Assembly: GCA_910578845.1 (NCBI GenBank)
Contig: CAJTSL010000031.1
Span: 1-43,975 of the forward strand
DNA: 43,975 bases
Reading direction: 5' to 3'
From: an uncultured Lachnospiraceae bacterium
GTDB taxonomy: Bacteria > Bacillota > Clostridia > Lachnospirales > Lachnospiraceae
Shown: positions 22,665 to 31,443 of the stretch, one piece after another
How positions within the stretch are numbered: the stretch's first letter is position 1
Layout: the number at the start of each line of letters is the position of its first letter
Made by a program: the position numbers and the translations under genes
Notes under the pieces: model-generated
Databases searched by the model: none
Seen by the model: only the letters and a program-made list of their open reading frames with translations
Told to the model about the DNA's origin: nothing

Positions 22665-24054
22665 ATGGGTATGGGAATATACTTAAATCCAGGGAATGCA
22701 CAATTTGAAGTTTCTGTCAATTCGGAATTGTATGTAGACAAGACGGAACTAATAGAATATACGAATAGCCGTATTGGAAAAGACAGGCCGTTGATCTGTT
22801 CTAGCAGACCGAGAAGATTTGGAAAGACCATGGCGGTAACTATGCTGTCAGCGTATTACAGTAAAGGATGCCATTCTGAAAAGCTGTTTGCAGGACTTAA
22901 AATAAGTCAGAATGAATTTTTCAAAACGCATCTAAATAAGTATAATGTAATTTTTTTGGATATCCAGTGGATGTACGGAAATGCGCTTGAAGAAATAAAG
23001 AGAAATTCTTCTATTAAAGTGGTGAGTTATATTCAGGATCAGGTGATAGCCGAGTTAAGACAGGAATATCCGCGATGCGTTCAAGACATGGATATTTCAT
23101 TGCCAGCCGTATTGGCTAAAATCAACGCTCTGACAAACGAACAGTTTATTATTATCATTGATGAGTGGGACTGCTTGTTCCGGGAGGATAAAAACAATGA
23201 AGCTCTTCAAAAGGAATATATTAACCTGCTTAGAGGATTATTTAAAGGAACCCCAGCGGGAGCATTTTTAAAACTTGCATATATTACTGGAATTTTACCA
23301 ATTAAAAAGTACGGTACACAGTCAGCTCTGAATAACTTCAGAGAACATACAATGGTTAGTCCCAGGCAGATGGCGGAGTATGTTGGTTTTACAGAAACAG
23401 AAGTAAAGGAAATCTGTAAAGCGTATAATATGCCGTTTAAAGAAATGCAGAGATGGTATGATGGGTATTATTTTGATAAGGTAGGACATATTTATAGTCC
23501 TAATTCTGTGATTGAGGCTTTAGACAGTGGGGAATTTGGCAATTATTGGTCTGGGACAGAAACTTATGAATCTTTGAAGATGTATATTGCAATGGATTTT
23601 GATGGATTAAGACAGTTAATTGTAGATATGCTGGGGGGACAAAGATGCAGTATTGATGTGGAATCTTTTCAAAATGATGTCACATCGTTTCATTCTGCGG
23701 ATGATGTGATTACACTGTTGGTTCATATGGGATATATAGCTTATGACAGCAAGATAAAGAAAGTATTTATTCCCAATGAGGAGGTAAGGAGCGCTTTTGT
23801 GCGTGCGATTAGAAATGCCGGCTGGCAATGGATTTGCCGATATGGTGTTTCTTCCTAAACGAGCTTCTTCAAATCCGGCCTTGGTTTTGGAATTAAAATG
23901 GGATAAAACTGCTGAAGGAGCAATTAACCAAATAAAAAGAAAGAGTTATGTGTCATCGCTGAAAGAGTATAGAGGAAATATTTTGCTTGTCGGAATCAAT
24001 TATGAGAAGAAAAACAAGATTCATGAATGCAGGATAGAAAAATTTGAATTATAG
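22665..24054 (+). pseudogene. AAA-ATPase/PD-(D/E)XK nuclease gene (PF09820-type), internally deleted
   Basis: The first part (22665-23818) is a typical AAA-ATPase-like protein of this group: ELYVDKTELIEY, the P-loop-like SSRPRRFGKTMAVTML, the Walker B-like FIIIIDEWDCLF and YDGYYF. The frame reads to 23858 but loses family character after about 23818. The nuclease end continues in another frame: PAGNGFADMVFLPKR and ALVLELKWDKTAEGA (Asp and ExK of a PD-(D/E)XK site), ending at 24054. Intact relatives have about 90-100 more residues between the parts, so a deletion of about 300 bases shifted the frame. The biological role of the family is unknown. Confidence 0.8.
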
Positions 24055-24137
24055 TTTTGTGATGTGTGAAGATATCATTTTCGCTCATAGAAAAGTATGG
24101 GCAACACACTTGACACAAAGGGAAAGGGATAGTTGAA

Positions 24138-25022
24138 ATGATTTACTTATCTCATTTTGAATTCCCATGTAGGGAATTGGAATACAGTTTTACAATGGGT
24201 CAGAAGAGGACATGCTATGATACTTATTATCCGTTCCTCGTTTTGTCGGCGCATCAGTTGTCGATGCTGGATTTTGAGCCAATTACGATTTTGTATGGCG
24301 GAAACGGCTCTGGGAAAACAACGGCACTCAATGTTATAGCAGAGAAGTTACAGCTTGAAAGGGATACGTTGTATAACCGCTCGAATTTCTTCGAAGATTA
24401 CACGAAAATGTGCAGCTATAATAATAAAGACAGCTATGACGGCAGAAAACTGAGCCGGAAAATGCCACGCGGCAGCAGGATCATCACTAGTGACGATGTA
24501 TTTGATTTTATGCTGGATTTGAGAAGCATCAATAATGGGATTAATGAGAAAAGAGAGGAGCTGCTTGATGATTATCTGGAGACGAAGTATTCAGAATTTC
24601 GGATGCAATCATTGGCAGATTATGAGCAGCTAAAGAAATCCCATATGGCGAAAACGCTCACACAGTCGAAATTTGTCAGGAAAAACTTAAAAGATAACGT
24701 ACGGGAACACTCCAATGGCGAAAGCGCTTTTTTATATTTTACCGAGAAAATAAAAGAGAACGGACTGTATTTACTAGATGAGCCTGAAAATAGCCTTTCC
24801 CCGGAAAAGCAGCAAGAGTTATTAAAGTTCCTGGAAGATTCTGCCAGGTTTTTCGGCTGTCAGTTTGTCATTGCGACGCATTCGCCGTTTTTGCTATCAA
24901 TGAAAGGCGCGAAGATCTATGATCTGGATGAAGATGTGGTTGATGTCAAGAAATGGACAAAACTTGGGAATGTGCGGGCATATTATGAGTTCTTTAAGAA
25001 ACATGAGAGTGAGTTTATTTAA
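24138..25022 (+). CDS. Stand-alone AAA/ABC-type ATPase
   Basis: A 294-residue cytosolic ATPase with Walker A YGGNGSGKTTALNVI (about residues 54-68), a signature-like HSNGESAFLYF, Walker B LYLLDEPENSLS and the H-loop IATHSPFLLS. This is the ABC-type fold of SMC-like or OLD-like predicted ATPases that are not linked to membrane transport. It has no nuclease domain of its own. The gene looks intact and lies directly after the broken ATPase/nuclease gene, 83 bases away, so it may once have been part of a pair. Function unknown; relatives occur in defence and toxin-like gene pairs. Confidence 0.8.
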   Translation: MIYLSHFEFPCRELEYSFTMGQKRTCYDTYYPFLVLSAHQLSMLDFEPITILYGGNGSGKTTALNVIAEKLQLERDTLYNRSNFFEDYTKMCSYNNKDSYDGRKLSRKMPRGSRIITSDDVFDFMLDLRSINNGINEKREELLDDYLETKYSEFRMQSLADYEQLKKSHMAKTLTQSKFVRKNLKDNVREHSNGESAFLYFTEKIKENGLYLLDEPENSLSPEKQQELLKFLEDSARFFGCQFVIATHSPFLLSMKGAKIYDLDEDVVDVKKWTKLGNVRAYYEFFKKHESEFI

Positions 25023-25106
25023 AGATTTGCTTTTGCACAACTAGGTTTTGAAAAATCGGAGTTTCGCAGTCGCCTAAACAACCATAATAATAGAAAGGAG
25101 ATATCC

Positions 25107-25565
25107 ATGGAGTACCAAGCAGCGGAACCGGAACAGGCCGAAGCGGTTTTTTTACTTGTACAGAATACGATTACCACGGTTTATCCCAGATATTATCCGA
25201 AGGAAGTGGTAGACTTTTTCTGCAAGCTACATAATAGAGAAAATATTGAAAAAGATATTGCCGCAGGTAAGGTTGGCGTATTGATGCATCAGCGTATCAT
25301 GGTTGGGACGGGGAGCCATGAAGGCTCGCATATTACGCGTGTGTATGTGGAACCTATTTATCAGGGGAAAGGATATGGCAGTTATATCATGCAGTGCATT
25401 GAAAAGCAGATCGCGGCGCAATATGACAAGGCGTATCTGGATGCCTCCCTTCCGGCATGTATGCTATATGAGCACCGTGGATACCGGACGTTAAAGCATG
25501 AGACATGGAAAGTAGAAAATGATGTCGTATTAGTGTATGAAGTAATGGAAAAGGAGCTTGTATGA
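25107..25565 (+). CDS. GNAT family N-acetyltransferase
   Basis: A 152-residue single-domain acetyltransferase. The acetyl-CoA binding motif lies in VEPIYQGKGYGSYIMQCIE (about residues 76-94), and ACMLYEHRGYR is the usual late motif. It has a strong AGAAAGGAGAT site before the start. Its stop overlaps the start of the glycosylase gene by four bases (ATGA at 25562-25565), so the two are translationally coupled. The substrate is not known. Confidence 0.87.
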   Translation: MEYQAAEPEQAEAVFLLVQNTITTVYPRYYPKEVVDFFCKLHNRENIEKDIAAGKVGVLMHQRIMVGTGSHEGSHITRVYVEPIYQGKGYGSYIMQCIEKQIAAQYDKAYLDASLPACMLYEHRGYRTLKHETWKVENDVVLVYEVMEKELV

Positions 25566-26368
25566 TCTGCGTTACCAAAGAGAATTTTGATCTTTTACAA
25601 ATTTGCCGATCAGGCCAGTGTTTTCGGATGACAAAGGAAGAGGATGGCACGTTCAGCCTGATCGCCGGGTCGCGCTATCTTGCGTTAGAGCAGCGGGGCA
25701 GCCAATGTATTTTCCATTGTGAGGAAGCGGAGTTTGAAGACTTCTGGAAAGCGTATTTTGATTTAGAAAATGACTATGGCGCTTATATCTCCCGGATTGA
25801 TGAAGAAGATGCTTATCTGAAAGACGCGGCAAAGTTTGGCGCCGGCATACGCATTCTGCGGCAGGATTTATGGGAGATGATAGCAACTTTCCTGATTTCC
25901 CAGCAGAATCACATTACGAGGATCCGCCGCTGCATACATAATATATGTGAACGGTATGGGGAAGAAAAGGTAAATGGCAAAGGGGAGACATATTATACAT
26001 TTCCCACGCCGGCGGCGCTGGCTGGGTTGCCGGAGGATGCTTTGATGGCATGTAATTTGGGCTATCGTAGCAAATATGTTGTCCGTAGCGCGAAGAGCAT
26101 TGTTTCGGGGGAGGTTGATTTGGATAGAATACGCCTCTTGCCCTATCGCGAGGCGCGGACGGAGCTGCTACGGTTGTACGGGGTCGGGGAGAAAGTAGCG
26201 GATTGCATCTGTTTGTTCGCGCTACATCATCTTCAGGCATTTCCGGTAGATACGCATATCAAGCAGGCGTTTGCCAAACATTATCAGGAAGGGTTTCCGC
26301 ATGATCTGTATGAAGGGTATCAGGGTGTAGTACAGCAATATATATTCTATTATGAGTTATTCATGTGA
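25562..26368 (+). CDS. ogg: 8-oxoguanine DNA glycosylase (OGG1-like)
   Basis: A 268-residue HhH-GPD glycosylase that removes 8-oxoguanine from DNA and may cut the abasic site. It has the OGG N-terminal beta domain (about 1-95), a helix-hairpin-helix GVGEKVADCICLFAL with the catalytic Lys211, and FPVDTHI with the activating Asp230. The context SQQNHITRIRR corresponds to the conserved helix near the active site of the family. The length fits bacterial OGG1-type enzymes. It is coupled to the GNAT gene by a four-base overlap; the reason for this pairing is not clear. Confidence 0.9.
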   Translation: MICVTKENFDLLQICRSGQCFRMTKEEDGTFSLIAGSRYLALEQRGSQCIFHCEEAEFEDFWKAYFDLENDYGAYISRIDEEDAYLKDAAKFGAGIRILRQDLWEMIATFLISQQNHITRIRRCIHNICERYGEEKVNGKGETYYTFPTPAALAGLPEDALMACNLGYRSKYVVRSAKSIVSGEVDLDRIRLLPYREARTELLRLYGVGEKVADCICLFALHHLQAFPVDTHIKQAFAKHYQEGFPHDLYEGYQGVVQQYIFYYELFM

Positions 26369-26545
26369 GAAGAGCTTTTTGCAAAAGAAATACAGTTGCA
26401 TGTCGAGGACAGGCAGACTGTACCAAAATTATCTGAAACGGAAAAACAGGAGGAACGCAACAAAATAAAGACAGATTAGCAAAATATATGACAGGGAGAG
26501 AATTACAGATATGGACGTGTTTGTTTAGAAAATATATAGTCTAAT

Positions 26546-26586
26546 GGCGGCTTTGAAATTTAAATCAAAACCGCCGTTTTCTTTTG
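26546..26586. terminator. Bidirectional terminator between ogg and the FtsX-like gene
   Basis: GGCGGCTTTGA (26546-26556) pairs with TCAAAACCGCC (26565-26575), with one mismatch and an 8-base loop, followed by TTTTCTTTT. Reading on the minus strand it lies 54-95 bases after the permease gene's stop. The rest of 26369-26640 shows no gene. Confidence 0.7.
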
Positions 26587-26640
26587 TGCAGTACACATTG
26601 AAACAAACAACGCGTGAAACGACAGCTTTCTTTGCTGCTT

Positions 26641-29121
26641 CTAAGCATGAATTGTATCTACAATAGACATTTCGTGGATCTTGTGTAATGGGGCTCTTAT
26701 GGCAAGTATGATGGAGAAAGCAACGACGCCAAGGATCATGGCAAGTTCTGCTATGGGGGCTTCCCAAGCAATTCCCCAACGGAAAGCAACCAGTCGTTCA
26801 AATACAATCCGGTTCAGGATAATCCCTATGATGGCGCCAATGATGCTTCCTGTCAGCGCATAGGTACAAGTCTGTGCGACAATCATTTTGCTAAGCTGTT
26901 TATGGCTTAAGCCAATGGCGCGTAGCGCGCCGTATTGTTTCATGCGTGCGGAGACGCTCATACCAGTGCAGTTAATGATATTGAATATTGTAATCAGGGC
27001 AATTAAAAGCAAAAAACCATATAGGAACAAAGAGTAAGAATAATATGTCCCTAATACGTTGTCGTTATCTAACCGTTTATCAGAAAAGGCATATGTTGTG
27101 CCAATGATGTCCCGGATAGCTGTTACGTCTTGTTCGGAAGCATTCTTGGTTAGCTGCATGTCTATGATTGTGTAACGTTCTTCGCCAGTCAGTGCGCGGA
27201 AAGTTTCTTCCGAGCAGATGATGATGGCAGAACCCACAGAGGCGGCAAAAGGGCATTTTGATACGATGGCAGTGATCTCGATCTCGGCCTCTTTTTCATT
27301 GGTATGCAAGGTGACGGTGTCCCCAAGCTGTATGGCGGTGTTTTGTTCATAAGAAGGAGCAAAGACGATACAGCCTGTATTGGGTTTCTTCATAACATCG
27401 TCAATAGAGCCTTCCACAAGATATTTTTTTGCCCAGGAAAATTGTGTTTCTTCATAAGAAATAAGATCGCACGTCATATGCTTGCTTGTCTCATTACTTT
27501 CTGTCCGATTGTTTTCTGCGTCCTTGTTTTCCGTGTTTATGCTTTCTATCTCCTTGTTTCCTGTTTCTTTCTTTTTTGCTTCCTTTCTTTCTATAGATAT
27601 TGGAAGGTTATAGGCGACCATCCGCCCGTATATCCGTTCGACGGCTTGGTTTTCTTGCAATGAGCGGAATATTTCGTTGTCTATATCGCAGGCATATTCT
27701 GTACTGATAACGGATAAATCTGGTGTCCACGGGGACAGCGGTGTGATGGCCTGCTTCATGAAATCTATCGTCACGGAGAACGAAAGAAAGAGGATAATGC
27801 TCAAGGCAAAAGAGCCTGTTACTAAGAGAAAGTTTTTGCGGCTTGCTTTGGCATGATGGATGCCGAGCGCGGTATCAATTTTCATAAAGGAGGTATTGGC
27901 AGCCTTGCGGACAGGCGCAAGCTCACTGGCGCGTCCAGTGACCGCAGTAAGCGGAGAGACTCTGGCGGCTTTTCTGGCAGGAGAGCGCGCAGCGAGGAAT
28001 ACAGTTGCCATACCGATTAGGATTCCCGCTATTATGCTGGGAATGCTGATGCCAAATACAGGCATCCCACCGAAATATTGTGGGCTTAAGGTGCGCAACA
28101 GGGCGCAGAGGAGCCATAGGAGCAGGCTTGCGCACAAGATACTTAGTGGAATGGCTCTCCGGCATAGGAAGAACGCTTCTCGATGGACAAGCCGTATGAT
28201 CTGCTTTGGCGTTGCCCCGATACAACGCAGCATGCCGAAATCATTCGTACGCCCGGCTACATTGCTGTTTAAGCTGCTCGCAATCATCAGTATGCCTGCA
28301 AGTAGGACAAGCATGGATAGAAGGAGCGCTGCGCCGTATATCATCATCATAAAATCGCTGCCGCTTTGCCCGTACAAGCCAAGAAGCATCGTGTTTTCTC
28401 CGACTTGCCCGTCCGATAGGGAAAAAGATTCTTTTATTTCGGCAATGGCTTTCCTCATGTTGGTATATTCATGAAATTGTACCATGAAGATACTGTTATA
28501 ACTGGCAGGGTCATTTCCGGCGGGATTTGGGAAAATAGCGCGGAAGCCTTCTGTATTGAGGAAAATATAATATACATCTTTTTTGGTGATCATAGCGGAG
28601 TTTTTGGAAAAGCCGGAGATGGCATATTGATGCGTTGTACCATCGGGAGCGTTAACGGATATCGTATCTCCGATGGAAAGCCCCAGCGCGCTTCTTGCAT
28701 TTTCCCCTACCAGCGCCTCCGTTTCCGATTGCGGGAAGGAGCCTTCTGAAATCATATCTATTTCGATTTCGGTAGCATAGTTTTCGTCGCTGCCACAGAT
28801 TAAGACATCTCTGTCCCCAAGGGTATACCCCATATCCAGCCGGTAATTGAATGTGCCATAGCAGGCAAGGTTTTTGACTTCCGGACGCGTGGAAATCAGG
28901 TGCGCGTCTTCCTCACTGATATATTTGAGCTGTACATGCCAATTCCCGTAATCCATTTTCGCTTTTAGGACTTGGCTGCGGATGAACATATCCGCCATGC
29001 CGAAGATCGCCGTTACCAGGAAGACCGCAAGGAAAATACAGATCACGGACATCCGGTTTTGCTTTTTGTGGGTTTTGGCTAGAATAGGCACAAGTGCAAG
29101 ATAATGTTTCATTGTCTTCAT
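26641..29121 (-). CDS. FtsX-like ABC transporter permease
   Basis: An 826-residue permease with an N-terminal membrane helix (about 24-46), a large extracellular domain, then three helices around 265-380, and the same plan repeated in the second half (helices near 428, 695, 755 and 795). This is the MacB/FtsX double-domain layout. The second extracellular domain has a low-complexity charged insertion (ERKEAKKKETGNKEIESINT and onward, about 40 residues). It ends the minus-strand run after the ABC ATPase, six bases away. Such complexes expel antimicrobial peptides or lipids or sense them for the neighbouring kinase. Confidence 0.9.
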   Translation of the reverse strand: MKTMKHYLALVPILAKTHKKQNRMSVICIFLAVFLVTAIFGMADMFIRSQVLKAKMDYGNWHVQLKYISEEDAHLISTRPEVKNLACYGTFNYRLDMGYTLGDRDVLICGSDENYATEIEIDMISEGSFPQSETEALVGENARSALGLSIGDTISVNAPDGTTHQYAISGFSKNSAMITKKDVYYIFLNTEGFRAIFPNPAGNDPASYNSIFMVQFHEYTNMRKAIAEIKESFSLSDGQVGENTMLLGLYGQSGSDFMMMIYGAALLLSMLVLLAGILMIASSLNSNVAGRTNDFGMLRCIGATPKQIIRLVHREAFFLCRRAIPLSILCASLLLWLLCALLRTLSPQYFGGMPVFGISIPSIIAGILIGMATVFLAARSPARKAARVSPLTAVTGRASELAPVRKAANTSFMKIDTALGIHHAKASRKNFLLVTGSFALSIILFLSFSVTIDFMKQAITPLSPWTPDLSVISTEYACDIDNEIFRSLQENQAVERIYGRMVAYNLPISIERKEAKKKETGNKEIESINTENKDAENNRTESNETSKHMTCDLISYEETQFSWAKKYLVEGSIDDVMKKPNTGCIVFAPSYEQNTAIQLGDTVTLHTNEKEAEIEITAIVSKCPFAASVGSAIIICSEETFRALTGEERYTIIDMQLTKNASEQDVTAIRDIIGTTYAFSDKRLDNDNVLGTYYSYSLFLYGFLLLIALITIFNIINCTGMSVSARMKQYGALRAIGLSHKQLSKMIVAQTCTYALTGSIIGAIIGIILNRIVFERLVAFRWGIAWEAPIAELAMILGVVAFSIILAIRAPLHKIHEMSIVDTIHA

Positions 29122-29127
29122 TGAGTC

Positions 29128-29850
29128 TCACTCTCCTTTCCCGGCACATAAGGAAATGCTTTCAAATTTCCCGCCAAGGTCAGTGACAATGCCGTCGTTT
29201 ACCCGGAAGATACGGTCTGCCGAGGTAGCAAGGCCATTGTTGTGAGTGATCATTAGGATCGTTTGCTGATAGTGCCTGGAAGCTTTGATGAGCAATTCCA
29301 ATACATCCTGGCTGTTTTTGCTGTCTAGGTTACCGGTCGGCTCATCCGCAAGGATTAGTTTTGGCCTGGTAATAAGAGCGCGTCCGAGCGCTACGCGTTG
29401 CTGCTGTCCGCCGGATAATTGATTGGGCAGATGATGGCGCCGCTCACGAAGCCCTAAGACATCTAATATTTCGGAAACGGCATTTGTGTCAGGTTTTTGG
29501 TAATCCAGAAGAAGCGGGAAGCAGATATTCTGCTCAACGTTCAATTCTGCGATCAGGTGGAAGGATTGGAAGACGAAACCGATGTTACGCCGCCTGAAGA
29601 TGGTGCGTTCTTCTTCCTTCATCTTGAACAAATCCTGTCCGGCAATCGTAATTTGGCCTGCGCTTGGAGAATCTAGCGCGCCGATACAGTTTAAGAGCGT
29701 GCTTTTGCCGGAGCCGGATTCACCGACTACGGCGCAGAATTCTCCTTTTTCCAGGGAAAAGGAAACATTCCTTAAAGCGTCTACTTTCGTATCGCCTGTT
29801 CCATATGTTTTGTAGAGATTTTGTACTTTCAAAATTTCCATCTTGTTCAT
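29128..29850 (-). CDS. ABC transporter ATP-binding protein (LolD/MacB-like)
   Basis: A 240-residue ATPase of the lipoprotein/macrolide export type. Walker A is GESGSGKS (43-50), the signature LSGGQQQRVALGRAL (145-159) and Walker B KLILADEPTGNLD. It lies six bases upstream of the FtsX-like permease gene. AAAAGGAG precedes the start; spacing is short for ATG 29850 and long for ATG 29841, so either could be used. A possible regulator binding site lies upstream at 29978-30013. The transporter probably belongs to the kinase/regulator pair upstream. Confidence 0.92.
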   Translation of the reverse strand: MNKMEILKVQNLYKTYGTGDTKVDALRNVSFSLEKGEFCAVVGESGSGKSTLLNCIGALDSPSAGQITIAGQDLFKMKEEERTIFRRRNIGFVFQSFHLIAELNVEQNICFPLLLDYQKPDTNAVSEILDVLGLRERRHHLPNQLSGGQQQRVALGRALITRPKLILADEPTGNLDSKNSQDVLELLIKASRHYQQTILMITHNNGLATSADRIFRVNDGIVTDLGGKFESISLCAGKGE

Positions 29851-29977
29851 TTCTCCTTTTCTTGTCTTTGTTGCTTCGGTATTTGCGAAACTGATTGGGC
29901 CCGTGGCTTGAAATTGCCGTTACGCAATTGCCTGTCTGCTTACAGGTAAATTATTTTGCCTTTTTACGGCTAAGTAT

Positions 29978-30013
29978 CTTACACAAACAGTATTGTAAAG
30001 GAGAAAACTTACA
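29978..30013. promoter_or_regulatory. Possible operator for the ABC exporter
   Basis: CTTACA (29978-29983) and TGTAAAG (29994-30000) form a dyad, with a third CTTACA at 30008-30013. BceR-type regulators bind CTTACA-N4-TGTAAG sites with a shorter spacer. It lies about 130 bases upstream of the ATPase gene, in the 180-base gap 29851-30030. Confidence 0.4.
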
Positions 30014-30030
30014 TTCAGGTGAATATTAGC

Positions 30031-31443
30031 TTACGGTTCTGTAAGGAAAGTAAGCGTAAAGACGGTTCCTTCGTGCAGCCTGCTCTGGACGGAGAGAATG
30101 CCTCCTTGCCCCTCGATGATAGACTTGGCAAGGGAAAGGCCTAATCCCGCGCCTTGTGTATCCAGGGAGTTCTTGCTGCGGTAGAAGCGTTTGAATATGT
30201 GGTGGATATCTTCTGGCGCAATGCCGTCCCCATTGTCTGCAATCGTAATTCTCGTCATAAGAGGAACGCATTCCCACGAAATACGGACGGTATCGCCTGC
30301 ATTAGTATAATCCAGTGCATTTTTGGCGATATTCCCAATCGCTTCGCTTGTCCACTGTCTGTCACAGAGTAATGTATCATCTGAGGGAGACGTTGCCTGC
30401 ATGGAGGATGCTGTCTGTATGGGTGAATCTGCCTGCATGGAGGATGCTGTCCGTGTGGGTGAATCTGCCTGCATGGAAGACGTTGTCTGTATGGATGAAT
30501 CTACCTGTATGGAAGGCGCTGTCTGTATGGGTGAATCTGCCTGCATGGAAGATGTTATCTGCATGGAAGGCGGTTCTACAAGAAGGAGTTTGCCTTCTGC
30601 CTGCGCGCGCGTCATTAGCTCGGCGAGGGCATGGCGGATGAGCTCGTGTATATTGCAGGCTTTTTTCTCAAAGATGATGTTCCCGGCATCAAGGCGGGTA
30701 ATTTTTAGCATAGACTGTATGAGCTGTTCCATCCGTTTTAATGAAATCCCAGCTTTATGCGAAAATTCTTTAATAATATCCGGGTTATCTGGCTCGTTTT
30801 CTATGATTTCCTGATACATGGAAAGCGCGAAAAGAGGTGTTTTTAGCTGATGGGATATGTCGGAAATCGTATTTTTTAAAAATTCCTTCTGTCGCTTGTC
30901 GGTTTCTGCTTTCGCCTGTAAGATGGTGGCAAGTTGTTCTATGAGATAGAAGATCCGGTAAAGAGGGCCATCCCCGTTTTGCGGCAGATGGTTAGAAAAG
31001 CGGCCCTCCATATAGCCTTTGATGACAAGAATGCTCTCCTGGTATAAATGTTCTCTTTTGGACAAGAGCAAAAACGTCCCGCTAAAAAGAAGGACGGACA
31101 ATAGCAAAGCAACGGCAAGCACGGTAAGGGCGCTGCTTCTTAGGTAAGCGGATAGGAAAGGAGCAGAAGGCGAGACAGTATCGTGTCTTCTGCCGATGGC
31201 GTTTACCAAATCGAGTCCGCTTGCAGAAGATTCGTTACTTGTTAAAGCTGTGGCAATGATGTCTTTGGCGACACCCTGTGCAAGAAGGGAAGAAGCGAGC
31301 GCTTCATCGTGGGATACAAGCATATCATTTGCATTGTAGGCATGTGCAGCGCATAAGGCGAACCCGCAAAGGAAGACGAGCAGGGAAAAAGCAGATAAGA
31401 AAAGGATAAAAATTTTGATGTATTTGTCATGATATAGTCTCAT
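30031..31443 (-). CDS. Sensor histidine kinase with a repeat insertion in its ATPase domain
   Basis: 470 residues. Two membrane helices (about 10-33 and 105-128) frame a short extracellular segment. The dimerisation domain has FLKNTISDISHQLKTPLFAL with phosphoacceptor His198. The ATPase domain has the N box EAIGNIAKNALDYT, then IADNGDGIAPED and GAGLGLSLAKSIIEGQGG. Between the first ATPase strand (GKLLLVEPPS) and the N box lies an unusual insertion of 12-residue repeats (about 293-349, SSMQADSPIQTA type). The gene overlaps the regulator gene by four bases, so they are coupled. Confidence 0.88.
   Translation of the reverse strand: MRLYHDKYIKIFILFLSAFSLLVFLCGFALCAAHAYNANDMLVSHDEALASSLLAQGVAKDIIATALTSNESSASGLDLVNAIGRRHDTVSPSAPFLSAYLRSSALTVLAVALLLSVLLFSGTFLLLSKREHLYQESILVIKGYMEGRFSNHLPQNGDGPLYRIFYLIEQLATILQAKAETDKRQKEFLKNTISDISHQLKTPLFALSMYQEIIENEPDNPDIIKEFSHKAGISLKRMEQLIQSMLKITRLDAGNIIFEKKACNIHELIRHALAELMTRAQAEGKLLLVEPPSMQITSSMQADSPIQTAPSIQVDSSIQTTSSMQADSPTRTASSMQADSPIQTASSMQATSPSDDTLLCDRQWTSEAIGNIAKNALDYTNAGDTVRISWECVPLMTRITIADNGDGIAPEDIHHIFKRFYRSKNSLDTQGAGLGLSLAKSIIEGQGGILSVQSRLHEGTVFTLTFLTEP
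30395..30568 (-). repeat. 36-bp tandem repeat inside the histidine kinase gene
   Basis: Units at 30395-30430, 30431-30466, 30467-30502 and 30503-30538, plus a partial unit 30539-30568. They keep the reading frame and encode repeats such as SSMQADSPIQTA and PSIQVDSSIQTT. Divergence of the units is low to moderate. Confidence 0.9.

Noticed and set aside
27304..28749. Several plus-strand frames across the permease gene
   Set aside because: They are shadows of the 826-residue FtsX-like gene and lack ribosome sites or family features.
30315..30814. Plus-strand frames with Cys/Met repeats
   Set aside because: They are the antisense reading of the kinase 36-bp repeat array and have no ribosome site.
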